Assembly: GCA_024280735.1 (NCBI GenBank)
Contig: JAJRPO010000019.1
Coordinates: 18,368 to 82,367 of the forward strand
From: Alphaproteobacteria bacterium
GTDB lineage: Bacteria > Pseudomonadota > Alphaproteobacteria > Rhodobacterales > Rhodobacteraceae
Direction of reading: 5' to 3'
Length of the DNA stretch: 64,000 nucleotides
A model generated the notes under the pieces. It had not been told where the DNA came from, did not search any database, and saw nothing but the letters and a program-made list of their open reading frames with translations. The translations under genes and the position numbers were made by a program. Shown here piece after piece: positions 1-8,393 of the stretch (its first letter is position 1; every line of letters starts with the position of its first letter).

Positions 1-834
1 AGCCAATACTTTCAACCGGAAAATTTGCCAGCGGCGCTTGCGTGGCTGGCGGCCCAGAGTGGGCAAGTCGCGGCAGGCTGTACGGATTTGCTGGCGGCTG
101 AGACGCGGCAAAATCTGGCGGGCGCGATTTTGGATATTACTGGAATAGGCGTGCTGTCGGGGATTTCCTCCAGTCCAAAAGGGTGGCGCATTGGCGCTGC
201 AACGCCGTGGAATGTGGTGCGGGACGCAGAGCTGCCGGCTGTTTTTGACGGGTTGAAACAGGCGGCAAGCGAGATTGGTTCGGTGCAGATACAGAACGCG
301 GGCACAATTGGCGGTAATCTGTGTAATGCGTCGCCTGCTGCGGATGGCATGCCCGCCTTGTTGACGCTGGATACCGTGGTTGAATTGGCCTCGGCGGATG
401 GTTTGCGCCTTGTGCCGCTGAGTGAATTTATCACGGGACCACGCCAAACTGTTTTGCGGCCCGATGAGTTGATGACGGCGCTGGTTATTCCGTCGCAGGC
501 AGGGCATGGGGCATTTATTAAGCTGGGGGCGCGGAAATACATGGTGATTTCGATTGCCATGGCAGCGGCGCGGGTCGTTTTAACAAATGGGCGCGTTGAG
601 GAGGCTGCGATTGCCATTGGGGCCTGTGGTCCGGTGGCCAAACGATTGGCGCGGTTGGAGGCCGCTTTGATCGGGCAGCAGATGGACCGCGCTTTGTCCT
701 TGGTCGTCCCTTCCATGATATTGCCGGAAATATCTCCGATTGCTGATATTCGGGCAGATCAATCGTATCGCGAACAGGCCGCGATCGAAGTGGTGCGCCG
801 CAGCTTGGCGATGGCATTGGAGGCGGCAGTATGA
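1..834 (+). CDS. FAD-binding subunit of a xanthine dehydrogenase/CO dehydrogenase-type molybdenum hydroxylase (5' partial)
   Basis: The open frame runs in from the left edge, so the true start lies outside the window. The first visible residues, YFQPENLPAALAWL, match the usual opening of CoxM/XdhA-type FAD subunits, and GCTDL fits the FAD-pyrophosphate loop. A second FAD signature, NAGTIGGNLCNASPAAD, lies near residue 100, followed by the C-terminal CO_deh_flav_C-like part. In this family the subunit passes electrons from the [2Fe-2S] clusters to an acceptor via FAD. The stop overlaps the next start as ATGA, so it is translationally coupled to the fused Fe-S/Mo subunit downstream. Family assignment is firm; the substrate is unknown. 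Confidence 0.88.
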   Translation, partial: SQYFQPENLPAALAWLAAQSGQVAAGCTDLLAAETRQNLAGAILDITGIGVLSGISSSPKGWRIGAATPWNVVRDAELPAVFDGLKQAASEIGSVQIQNAGTIGGNLCNASPAADGMPALLTLDTVVELASADGLRLVPLSEFITGPRQTVLRPDELMTALVIPSQAGHGAFIKLGARKYMVISIAMAAARVVLTNGRVEEAAIAIGACGPVAKRLARLEAALIGQQMDRALSLVVPSMILPEISPIADIRADQSYREQAAIEVVRRSLAMALEAAV

Positions 835-3563
835 CCGAATTATCCAAGTTTACTGAGTTGAAAGTAAACGGTAAAACCTATAAATTGCAAGGCTCGCAAG
901 CGCGCCGCCTGTCAGCCGTATTACGCGATGATTTAGGGTTGCGGGGCACTAAGGTTGGGTGTGATGCAGGGGATTGCGGGGCCTGTACGGTGCTGCTCGA
1001 TGGTGCGCCGATCTGTTCTTGTCTAACATCGGCGGCGCAGGTTCGGGGGCGGGATGTGACGACGGTTGAGGGGCTGTCAGGGAACGCGCTCTCCAGCCTG
1101 CAAAACGCCTTTTTGCGCCATGGGGCGGCGCAATGCGGGATTTGTACGCCCGGAATGTTGATGGCGGCGGTCGGGTTGTTAAAGGTCACGCCAAGACCGA
1201 GCCGCGCGCAGGTGGAAAATGCACTTGGCGGGGTTTTGTGCCGTTGTACCGGCTATAAAAAAATCATTGATGCGGTAATGGATGTGGATGCAGGCGCGCG
1301 TCCTGCGATGCCTGTTTGTGGGGCGGCGGTCGGGGCTGCGCTGGAACGTCTTGATGGTGTGGCCAAAGTTGCAGGCACCGAGGTTTTTGGCGCCGATTTG
1401 GTGCCTGATGGCTGCCTGTCAGTTCGGGCCGTGCGCGCTCCGTATCATGCGGCTACGTTTACCTTTGGCGATTTGACCGCGTGGTGTCGGGACAATGCGG
1501 TGGTGTCTGTACTGACCGCCAAAGACATTCTGGGCCGCAATAAATACGGCGTTATTCCGGGGTTTGAGGATCAGCCGGCATTGGCTGTTGAGCGGACCCT
1601 TTTCAAAGGCGAGGCGGTTGCTTTGGTCGTTGGCGAGCCGGATATTATTGAGGCGTTGGATCTGGCTGGTTTCCCCGTGGACTGGGTGGAAATCGCCGCC
1701 ACGTTGACCCAAGCGGACGCCCGTGAAACGGCGGATGAACCGCTGCACCCCACGCGCAAAGGTAATGTTTTGATTGCGGGGAAGGTTCTGAACGGCGACG
1801 CCAAGGGGGCGCTGCAAAAGGCCGCTCATGTGGCCCGCGAAAGGGTGCAAACCGCCTATGTAGAGCACGCCTATATTGAACCAGAGGCGGGGGTTTCCTG
1901 GATGGATGGCGATGTTTTAAACATCCATGCCTGCACCCAAGCGCCGATTATGGACCGAGATACAACGGCGGGTATTCTGGGCCTTGCTCAGGAAAATGTG
2001 CGCATATTGCCAGCCGCGACGGGCGGCGGGTTCGGGGCCAAGCTGGATGTGTCGGTGCAGCCGCTGATTGGGCTGGCGGCACTGGTTACAGGGCGGCCTT
2101 GCCGGATGGTTTACAGCCGCACTACCTCGATGCAATCAACCACCAAACGTCACCCGGGGGATATGCAGGCAAGCATCGGAGTGGACGCGGCGGGTTTCCT
2201 GCAAGCCATGGAATTTACAGGGGATTTCAACACAGGTGCCTATTCCAGCTGGGGGCCAACGGTGGCCAACCGCGTGCCTGTACATGCCTCTGGTCCCTAC
2301 CGAATGCCGCATTATTTTGCGCAGGCAACGGCCCTGCATACCAATGGCCCATCGTCGGGCGCATTTCGCGGATTTGGCGTACCACAGGCGGCGATTTTAC
2401 AGGAGATCCTGTTCGATGATCTGGCGGAAATGGCCGGATTGGATCGGCTGAAATTTCGCCGTCAAAATGCGTTGCAAGACGGCGATCATACGGTTTGCGG
2501 ACAGCAGATTTTTGGTGTCGGCATTGGCGAATGTCTTGACGCGTTGGCGGGGCCTTGGCAGCTGGCACAGGTGCGGGTGGCCAGTTTTAACGCCAAGTCA
2601 CAAACCCTCAAACGCGGGCTGGGGATTGCCTCTTGTTGGTATGGGTGTGGCAACACGGCCTTGCCGAACCCGTCCACAATTCGCCTTGGGATCACGGCGG
2701 CGGGTGTTTTGAAATTGCATCAAGGTGCCACAGACATCGGGCAGGGGGCCAACACGGTAATCACCCAGATTTGCGCCGATGCTTTGGGCGTGGCGATTGC
2801 CGATTTTACCCTTGTCAGTTCTGACACTTTCCTGACGCCGGATTGCGGCAAAACCAGTGCTTCGCGTCAAACCTTTGTGACTGGCAAAGCGGCGGAAATG
2901 GCGGGGTTGGCGCTGCGAAAGATGATCCTCGCAATGGTTAACGCGGGCGAGAGTGCGGCGATCAGTTTGCAGGATGGTAAGCTGCGGGTGAATGATGGGG
3001 TGACGGCGCGCGAAATCGCGTTGGAGACGCTGGAACAGAACGGTTTTGGCTATGTTCTGATGGCCGAGGAAACCTATGATCCGCCGACTAAATCGCTGGA
3101 CGAAAACGGCCAAGGCATCCCCTATGCCGTCTATGGGTACGGCGCGCAGATGGCGGAAGTGGAGGTCGATTTGGCGCTTGGCACCACCCGCGTTGTGAAA
3201 ATCACGGCAGCGCATGATTTGGGGCGGGTGATTAACCCGCTGTTAGCCGAGGGGCAGATCGAGGGCGGCATTGCGCAGGGTTTGGGCATGGCCTTGATGG
3301 AGGAATATATTCCAGGGCGCACGGATAACCTGCACGACTACCTGATCCCGACAATTGGCGATATGCCCGAGATCGAGACGATTTTGATTGAAGTGCCCGA
3401 CCCTGAGGGGCCGATGGGGGCCAAGGGGCTGGGCGAGCATGTGCTTATTCCCACCGCACCCGCGATTCTGAACGCCATCCGCGATGCCTCTGGCGCGCGG
3501 GTCACGCGGTTGCCGGCCTTGCCGCACCGCGTGTTGGCGGCGATCAAGGAGGCGCGTAAATGA
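831..3563 (+). CDS. Fused [2Fe-2S]/molybdopterin hydroxylase (aldehyde oxidoreductase/xanthine dehydrogenase family)
   Basis: This 910-residue protein joins the small Fe-S subunit and the large Mo subunit in one chain, as in the ~907-residue Desulfovibrio aldehyde oxidoreductase. The plant-type cluster ligands are Cys44, Cys49, Cys52 and Cys62; the second cluster ligands are Cys102, Cys105, Cys137 and Cys139 (CRCTGY). The Mo part carries GGGFGAKLD, GAFRGFG and near the C-terminus MGAKGLGEH, whose Glu matches the catalytic base of the family. Such enzymes hydroxylate a carbon next to a ring nitrogen or an aldehyde with water as oxygen donor. It overlaps both neighbours by ATGA. The neighbouring hydroxynicotinate-reductase-like gene favours an N-heteroaromatic substrate; that is inference. 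Confidence 0.9.
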   Translation: MTELSKFTELKVNGKTYKLQGSQARRLSAVLRDDLGLRGTKVGCDAGDCGACTVLLDGAPICSCLTSAAQVRGRDVTTVEGLSGNALSSLQNAFLRHGAAQCGICTPGMLMAAVGLLKVTPRPSRAQVENALGGVLCRCTGYKKIIDAVMDVDAGARPAMPVCGAAVGAALERLDGVAKVAGTEVFGADLVPDGCLSVRAVRAPYHAATFTFGDLTAWCRDNAVVSVLTAKDILGRNKYGVIPGFEDQPALAVERTLFKGEAVALVVGEPDIIEALDLAGFPVDWVEIAATLTQADARETADEPLHPTRKGNVLIAGKVLNGDAKGALQKAAHVARERVQTAYVEHAYIEPEAGVSWMDGDVLNIHACTQAPIMDRDTTAGILGLAQENVRILPAATGGGFGAKLDVSVQPLIGLAALVTGRPCRMVYSRTTSMQSTTKRHPGDMQASIGVDAAGFLQAMEFTGDFNTGAYSSWGPTVANRVPVHASGPYRMPHYFAQATALHTNGPSSGAFRGFGVPQAAILQEILFDDLAEMAGLDRLKFRRQNALQDGDHTVCGQQIFGVGIGECLDALAGPWQLAQVRVASFNAKSQTLKRGLGIASCWYGCGNTALPNPSTIRLGITAAGVLKLHQGATDIGQGANTVITQICADALGVAIADFTLVSSDTFLTPDCGKTSASRQTFVTGKAAEMAGLALRKMILAMVNAGESAAISLQDGKLRVNDGVTAREIALETLEQNGFGYVLMAEETYDPPTKSLDENGQGIPYAVYGYGAQMAEVEVDLALGTTRVVKITAAHDLGRVINPLLAEGQIEGGIAQGLGMALMEEYIPGRTDNLHDYLIPTIGDMPEIETILIEVPDPEGPMGAKGLGEHVLIPTAPAILNAIRDASGARVTRLPALPHRVLAAIKEARK

Positions 3564-5008
3564 GCGCGCGTAAACGCCCCGAAAAAATCCGCTGCGATGC
3601 CTGTCCGGTGATGTGTTTTATCGCCGAGGGCAAGATCGGGGCCTGTGATCGTTACGCCAATCTGGACGGAAAAATCATCCGCTGTGATCCGCTGACGATG
3701 CTGGACAAGCGGCTGGAAGAGGGCGGCCAGATTACCCCGTTCCTTAAGGAAAACTGGGACGGTTCCTTGGTCAATGACAAGGATGTATTTATCACGGCAG
3801 TGGGCGCCGGAACCACTTATCCCGATTACAAGCCTGCACCTTTTATCGTTTCCCGTCAATATGATGACGCGGATTTTGTAACAGTGGTGAGCGAGGCGAT
3901 ATTCTCTTATTGCTCGTGTAAAATCAAGATTGATACGGACCGTCATCTGGGAGCAGAGGCGGCGATTATTCGGGCCAAGGGAGAGATTGTCGGCCATGTG
4001 ATGACCTCTGAATACGGCTCGCAAATGTTGTCGCTTGGCGGGGTCGATCACCTGACCGGCGGTAGCAAAACCGAGGGCCGTGTGACTTGTGACACCTTGC
4101 TGCGCCTGTTCAACCGCGAGGCGGTGGAGCTGAATATTGAGGGCGGCGTGGACGTTATTGTGCAATCAGGCAAAGCGCCGATTGTGAACGGAGTGGCCGA
4201 GGCGCGGATGCGGGTTGGCTGTGGTTCTGCGGCAATCGGCATGTTCGCGGCGGGCTGGCAGGGGCTGGTGGACGAGGTGGTGGTGATTGACGATCACATT
4301 ACCGGCGTGGTGTCGGAACATCAGGCGGGCAAGGTGATTGACTGGCCCGCGACGGGGATCAAAATTATCGGGCGACGATCAACGCCGGGGCGCTATTTTC
4401 AGGTGGCGCAACCGGGAATGGGCTGGGGCGGTACAGATATTAAGGACCCGTTGGCCATCCTTGGGGCTTGGAATGCCAAGAAGGGCGCGCGGGCTGGGTT
4501 GTCGATGTTGATGGTGTCGACCACGGGAGAGAACGCGGCGTATTTTGTGCTGGACGATCAATTGGTTGCGCTGGAACAGCCGATGCCGGATGCCTTGCAA
4601 GCGACTGTTGATCTGATTGCCGAGAATTGTGAACCGGCGCTATGTACTGTGATGTTTATGGGCGGGGCGGGCGGCTCGTTGCGCTCTGGTGTGACGGCCA
4701 ATCCGGTGAAATTGACCCGCTCGGTTCAGGCGTTCAAGACCACGGTGACTTGTGGCGGGCAAAAGGCCTATGTCTGGCCCGGTGGCGGGATTACCATCAT
4801 GGTTGATGTCAAGGATATGCCGGAAGGATCATTCGGGTATGTGCCAACGCCTGCGATTGTGGCCCCGCTGGAATTTACGGTTTTACGCAGTGATTACAAA
4901 GCATTGGGCGGGCATGATGAAGCGATCCGCGACTTGCGGGATGTGCTGGAGCATGGCGGGGAATATGGGGCGGATATGCGGGCGGTTGCGCCAAAAGGTA
5001 GCGCCTGA
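3560..5008 (+). CDS. 6-hydroxynicotinate reductase-like iron-sulfur protein
   Basis: A 482-residue protein with an N-terminal Cys cluster, CDACPVMC followed by a further Cys ten residues on (C-x2-C-x3-C-x9-C), which suggests a [4Fe-4S] cluster. A CSC motif lies near residue 118. The sequence resembles the family annotated as 6-hydroxynicotinate reductase, known from anaerobic nicotinate breakdown in Eubacterium barkeri, where it reduces the hydroxylated pyridine ring. The ATG overlaps the upstream stop (ATGA) and its own stop overlaps the next start (TGATG). A ring-reducing enzyme directly behind a Mo hydroxylase repeats the hydroxylate-then-reduce logic of that pathway. The family call is from memory of similar proteins; the actual substrate is not shown by sequence. 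Confidence 0.7.
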   Translation: MSARKRPEKIRCDACPVMCFIAEGKIGACDRYANLDGKIIRCDPLTMLDKRLEEGGQITPFLKENWDGSLVNDKDVFITAVGAGTTYPDYKPAPFIVSRQYDDADFVTVVSEAIFSYCSCKIKIDTDRHLGAEAAIIRAKGEIVGHVMTSEYGSQMLSLGGVDHLTGGSKTEGRVTCDTLLRLFNREAVELNIEGGVDVIVQSGKAPIVNGVAEARMRVGCGSAAIGMFAAGWQGLVDEVVVIDDHITGVVSEHQAGKVIDWPATGIKIIGRRSTPGRYFQVAQPGMGWGGTDIKDPLAILGAWNAKKGARAGLSMLMVSTTGENAAYFVLDDQLVALEQPMPDALQATVDLIAENCEPALCTVMFMGGAGGSLRSGVTANPVKLTRSVQAFKTTVTCGGQKAYVWPGGGITIMVDVKDMPEGSFGYVPTPAIVAPLEFTVLRSDYKALGGHDEAIRDLRDVLEHGGEYGADMRAVAPKGSA

Positions 5009-5847
5009 TGCAGGCGCATTTGCTGGCAGACGGGCGGTTGCATTTGCACCACGGCCCGATCGATTTGATTATCGAGGCATTTGGCGCGACCAAGATGGTG
5101 GCTTACCAGCGGGCGCGGCAGCGTTTTGACGGGCTGTTGCAGGAGTTGGTGGATGAGTTGGCCGAGTTGCGCACGCCGTTGGATTTGGTCCCTCAGGTGA
5201 ATGGAGATATTGCGCAGCAAATGCTGGCGGCAGTGCGCCCCTTTGCTGGGCAATTGGTAACGCCTATGGCGGCGGTTGCGGGGGCTGTGGCGGATGCGGT
5301 TTTGGCCGAGATGAAGATTGAAGGAATCGATAAGGCCTACGTTAACAACGGTGGGGATGTGGCTGTTTATCTTGGAGAAAACCAGAGTTTCAGCAGCGCA
5401 ATACCGGAGGCAGGTGACGGGCGTGTCGTGCTGGAAAGAGCTTTACCTTGGCGCGGTATCGCGACTTCAGGTTGGCGGGGGCGCAGCCATTCCTTGGGGA
5501 TTGCGGACAGCGTAACGGTGATTGCAAAAACTGCGGCGCAGGCGGATGTGGTGGCGACGATGATTGCCAATATGGTTGATTTGGCGGGGCATCCTAGCGT
5601 TGATCGGCAGGCTGCGAAGGACTTGATGCCGGATAGTGATCTGGGGCGGCAAAAAGTGACGGTCGGCGTTGGCGCGTTGTGTCGTTCTGAGAAGGTGAAG
5701 GCTCTGCAAAATGGGCAGGCATATGCGGAAACGCTGCTGCAACAAGGGTTAATTGGCGGGGCGTTGCTGTCCCTGCAAGGTGAAATAACATGTGTGGGCG
5801 GGGCAGGGTTCCGGCTGGATAAAACAGGAGAAGAACAACATGTCTGA
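5008..5847 (+). CDS. UPF0280 family protein (ApbE-like)
   Basis: A 279-residue protein of the UPF0280/COG2122 type. The stretch YVNNGGDVAVYLG resembles the conserved glycine/aspartate loop of ApbE flavin transferases, and a later stretch (SLGIADSVTVIAKTA, then VDLAGHPSVDRQAA) is characteristic of UPF0280. ApbE attaches FMN covalently to Ser/Thr of target proteins; whether UPF0280 members do this is not established. Its start shares bases with the stop of the reductase-like gene, and its last codons overlap the start of the AA_synth gene, so all five genes look like one coupled transcript. A flavin-handling or maturation role for the reductase is an inference from neighbourhood only. Confidence 0.75.
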   Translation: MQAHLLADGRLHLHHGPIDLIIEAFGATKMVAYQRARQRFDGLLQELVDELAELRTPLDLVPQVNGDIAQQMLAAVRPFAGQLVTPMAAVAGAVADAVLAEMKIEGIDKAYVNNGGDVAVYLGENQSFSSAIPEAGDGRVVLERALPWRGIATSGWRGRSHSLGIADSVTVIAKTAAQADVVATMIANMVDLAGHPSVDRQAAKDLMPDSDLGRQKVTVGVGALCRSEKVKALQNGQAYAETLLQQGLIGGALLSLQGEITCVGGAGFRLDKTGEEQHV

Positions 5848-6418
5848 ATTCAAACTGCGCAAGATGTCAGTGATATTTGAGGAAATCCACCATGAAGGCG
5901 GCAGTAACGGCGCGCCTGTGCAGCGCGCGGCGGCGCTGGCGATTGTTAGTAACCCGTTTGCGGGTAAATACGTGGCGGATATTCAGCCCGCGATGGATGA
6001 TCTGAAACCGCTGGGGCTGGAAATGACCGACCGTCTGATCAACGCGCTTGACGGGGTTGAGGGGATTGATGGCTATGGCAAGGGCGCAATTACCGGCGCG
6101 AATGGAGAGATCGAGCATTCCGCGCTGTGGCATGTTCCGGGTGGCTATTCCATGCGCGAGCGGTTGGGCGAGGCGAAAGCGATTGTGCCCTCAGCCATGA
6201 AAGTGGGAGGCATGGGGTGCCGCATCGACATCCCGCTCGGCCATATCAACGCGGCCTATGTGCGCAGTCATTTTGATGCGATGGAGGTTGGTTTTCCCGA
6301 CGGTCCGCGCGCCGATGAAATTGTGTTCATTCTGGCGATGGCCAAAGGCGGGCGTATCCATGCGCGCATGGGCGGCTTGTTGTTGGCGGATGTGACGGGG
6401 CAGGACGGCCTGCGCTGA
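5840..6418 (+). CDS. Amino acid synthesis family protein (AA_synth, DUF1185)
   Basis: A 192-residue protein. The start is placed at the ATG giving MSEFKLRKM, with AGGAG about ten bases upstream and an 8-base overlap with the UPF0280 gene. The pattern (PVQRAAALAIVSNPF, GYGKGAITGANGEIEHSALWH, GGMGCRIDIPLGH) is that of the AA_synth/DUF1185 family, whose enzymatic function is not established despite the name. My recollection is that its fold resembles the repeated units of cyanuric acid hydrolase/barbiturase, which open N-heterocyclic rings. That, plus its place after a hydroxylase and a ring reductase, makes it a candidate ring-opening or deaminating enzyme; this is a hypothesis. A strong hairpin follows the stop. 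Confidence 0.75.
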   Translation: MSEFKLRKMSVIFEEIHHEGGSNGAPVQRAAALAIVSNPFAGKYVADIQPAMDDLKPLGLEMTDRLINALDGVEGIDGYGKGAITGANGEIEHSALWHVPGGYSMRERLGEAKAIVPSAMKVGGMGCRIDIPLGHINAAYVRSHFDAMEVGFPDGPRADEIVFILAMAKGGRIHARMGGLLLADVTGQDGLR

Positions 6419-6427
6419 TACTGGATA

Positions 6428-6451
6428 AAAGGGGGCGATACCGCCCCCTTT
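6428..6451. terminator. Bidirectional hairpin terminator between AA_synth gene and tctA
   Basis: A perfect 10-bp stem (AAAGGGGGCG / CGCCCCCTTT) with loop ATAC sits between two converging genes. With A residues on one side and T residues on the other it can act on both strands. Confidence 0.8.
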
Positions 6452-6456
6452 ACCTG

Positions 6457-7938
6457 TTAGCTTTGCTTGGCGTTGCCGCGTATCAATTTCAGATACGACA
6501 GCAGCGGCGGGATCAGCAGGACAAAGATAATCACCCACATACCTTTGGCAATTGAGCTTTCTACAAATATCCAAGGCGAGCCGTGACCGATGATCATACC
6601 TTGGGTAAAGCCACCCTCGGCAATGGGGCCAAGGATCAGGCCAAGGATCAACGCCTCTAGCGAGAACCCCAGCTTTTTCAACAGCAGCCCGCCGACGGCG
6701 AAGGCGATCATCATGTAGACGTCGAACACTGCGTTGTTCAGCGCGTAGGAGCCAAGGATTGCAAAGGCACTGACCACAGGCACCATGATGGCGGGCGGGA
6801 TCAAGGCGATGCGCGCAAGGAATGGTGCAAAAGAAAGCCCGACGATCAGAAACACACCATTGGCCACAAACATCGAGATGATGAAGGGGTAAGTTCTGTC
6901 CGCATATTCATTGAACAGCTCTGGTCCCGGTATCATACCGTGGATGATGAACGCGCCCATCAAGGCCGCAGCAACCGAGTTTCCGGGAATACCCAGCGTC
7001 AGGGTTGGCACCAGCGAGCCGCCAACGCAGCCGTTGTTGCCCGCCTCGGCGGCAGCGATACCCTCGGGGTTGCCTTTGCCAAACAGTTCCTTGGTTTTGG
7101 AAATCCGTTTGGAAAAGTTATACGAGATGAACGCTGCAATTGTGGCCCCTTCGCCCGGCAGAATTCCGATAACTGTGCCTGTCGCGGACCCAAGCGCGAT
7201 GTGTTTGGAAATGCCTTTGGGCATCGGTTCCTTTTTGCTGGATTTCTCTAGCATTGAGGTATCGATCTTGTGGCTGCGCATTCCGGAGAGTTCCAGCATC
7301 TGGATCATCGAAAATAGGCCGATTAGAGCGGGCATAAAGTCAATGCCATCAATCAACTCGATCATGCCCATGGTGTAACGCAGGCTGCCGGACATGTCGT
7401 CTGTACCGATGACGGCGATGATCATGCCGATCAGGCCCGCAATCAGCGCTTTGATTAGCGAGCTGTTTTCATCGGCAATTGAGATGATCCCGGCGAGGCC
7501 CATCAAGGCCAGCAGGAAGGTTTCGGCAGGGCCGAATTTCAACGCTTGCTGCGCCAGAAACGGGGCAAACATCAGCAGGACAAAGACCGAGAACATGCCA
7601 CCCACAAAAGATGCCGTAACAGAGACCTTGAGGGCGAGCGCCCTGCGGCCTTGTTTGCTCATCGGATACCCCTCAATCGCGGTGGCAACTGCGGCGGGGG
7701 TGCCGGGCGTGTTCAGCAGAATTGCAGGGATTGAGCCACCATACATGGCACCACAATAAATACCACCCAGCAGCATCAGGCCCATGGTCGGGTCCATTGT
7801 ATAGGTAAACGGCACCAGCAAGCCCACGGCCATTGTTGCCGTCAGGCCGGGCATTCCGCCAATCGCAACACCAGCGATTGTGCCGATTGCAATGGTCAGG
7901 AGGGCCTCAAACGAAAATACGATTTGTAGATATTCCAT
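6457..7938 (-). CDS. tctA: Tripartite tricarboxylate transporter, large permease subunit TctA
   Basis: 493 residues, about 12 hydrophobic segments. Conserved TctA signatures are visible: GGMPGLTATMAVGLLVPF near the N-terminus, LLNTPGTPAAVATA near residue 75, and ILPGEGATIAAFISY near residue 265. The GGGGG-A-rich ribosome site precedes the ATG. TctA forms the ion-coupled membrane channel that takes substrate from the periplasmic binding protein TctC. It lies 11 bases after tctB in a tctC-tctB-tctA transcript pointing toward the hydroxylase operon. Known TTT systems carry citrate and other carboxylates, including aromatic acids; the cargo here is inferred to be the substrate of the adjacent pathway. 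Confidence 0.93.
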   Translation of the reverse strand: MEYLQIVFSFEALLTIAIGTIAGVAIGGMPGLTATMAVGLLVPFTYTMDPTMGLMLLGGIYCGAMYGGSIPAILLNTPGTPAAVATAIEGYPMSKQGRRALALKVSVTASFVGGMFSVFVLLMFAPFLAQQALKFGPAETFLLALMGLAGIISIADENSSLIKALIAGLIGMIIAVIGTDDMSGSLRYTMGMIELIDGIDFMPALIGLFSMIQMLELSGMRSHKIDTSMLEKSSKKEPMPKGISKHIALGSATGTVIGILPGEGATIAAFISYNFSKRISKTKELFGKGNPEGIAAAEAGNNGCVGGSLVPTLTLGIPGNSVAAALMGAFIIHGMIPGPELFNEYADRTYPFIISMFVANGVFLIVGLSFAPFLARIALIPPAIMVPVVSAFAILGSYALNNAVFDVYMMIAFAVGGLLLKKLGFSLEALILGLILGPIAEGGFTQGMIIGHGSPWIFVESSIAKGMWVIIFVLLIPPLLSYLKLIRGNAKQS

Positions 7939-7949
7939 TTTGTTTCCCC

Positions 7950-8393
7950 CTAAAATTCAAGACCGGGTAGATTGACCGATAGCAGTTGGACAAACACCAG
8001 ATAAACAAAAGTTAACACTCCAGCCGTTGTTAGCCCAATGGCCACGTAGCTGCGAAACCCCAGCAAAACAGCGATGACAGGAATGAAAACTGCGGCAGGG
8101 ATAAAGAAACCCAAAGTTTCAAAAACCGAGGCGAAAATTATCAGGCCAAGCAGAAGGCCGCCAAATCTAACCATGTTTTCTGTTAGAATAAGTTTGACGT
8201 TGCTTTGCTCTCTCAAAAGACTGGAAGCCAGCTGTACAACTGACAAAACGCCGATAGAAACCGCCAGAAATTGAACATACTTGGCCGAGGTTTTAAGGGC
8301 GATCCCTGTGTAATTGGCTGTGCTGAAATACAGCAGCACAGCCATTACGATGAGCAGCGCTAAAACAGCGCGATCAACATTCTTTTTGGCCAT
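7950..8393 (-). CDS. tctB: Tripartite tricarboxylate transporter, small permease subunit TctB
   Basis: 147 residues from the ATG that overlaps the tctC stop (TAATG), giving MAKKNVDRAVLALL. Four hydrophobic segments make up most of the chain, as in the TctB/DUF1468 family. It is the small membrane partner of TctA. Sequence in this family is poorly conserved, so the assignment relies on size, topology and its position between tctC and tctA. Confidence 0.85.
   Translation of the reverse strand: MAKKNVDRAVLALLIVMAVLLYFSTANYTGIALKTSAKYVQFLAVSIGVLSVVQLASSLLREQSNVKLILTENMVRFGGLLLGLIIFASVFETLGFFIPAAVFIPVIAVLLGFRSYVAIGLTTAGVLTFVYLVFVQLLSVNLPGLEF

Noticed and set aside
12..716. 234-codon minus strand frame opposite the FAD subunit
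   Set aside because: Shadow of a clear family member on the + strand.
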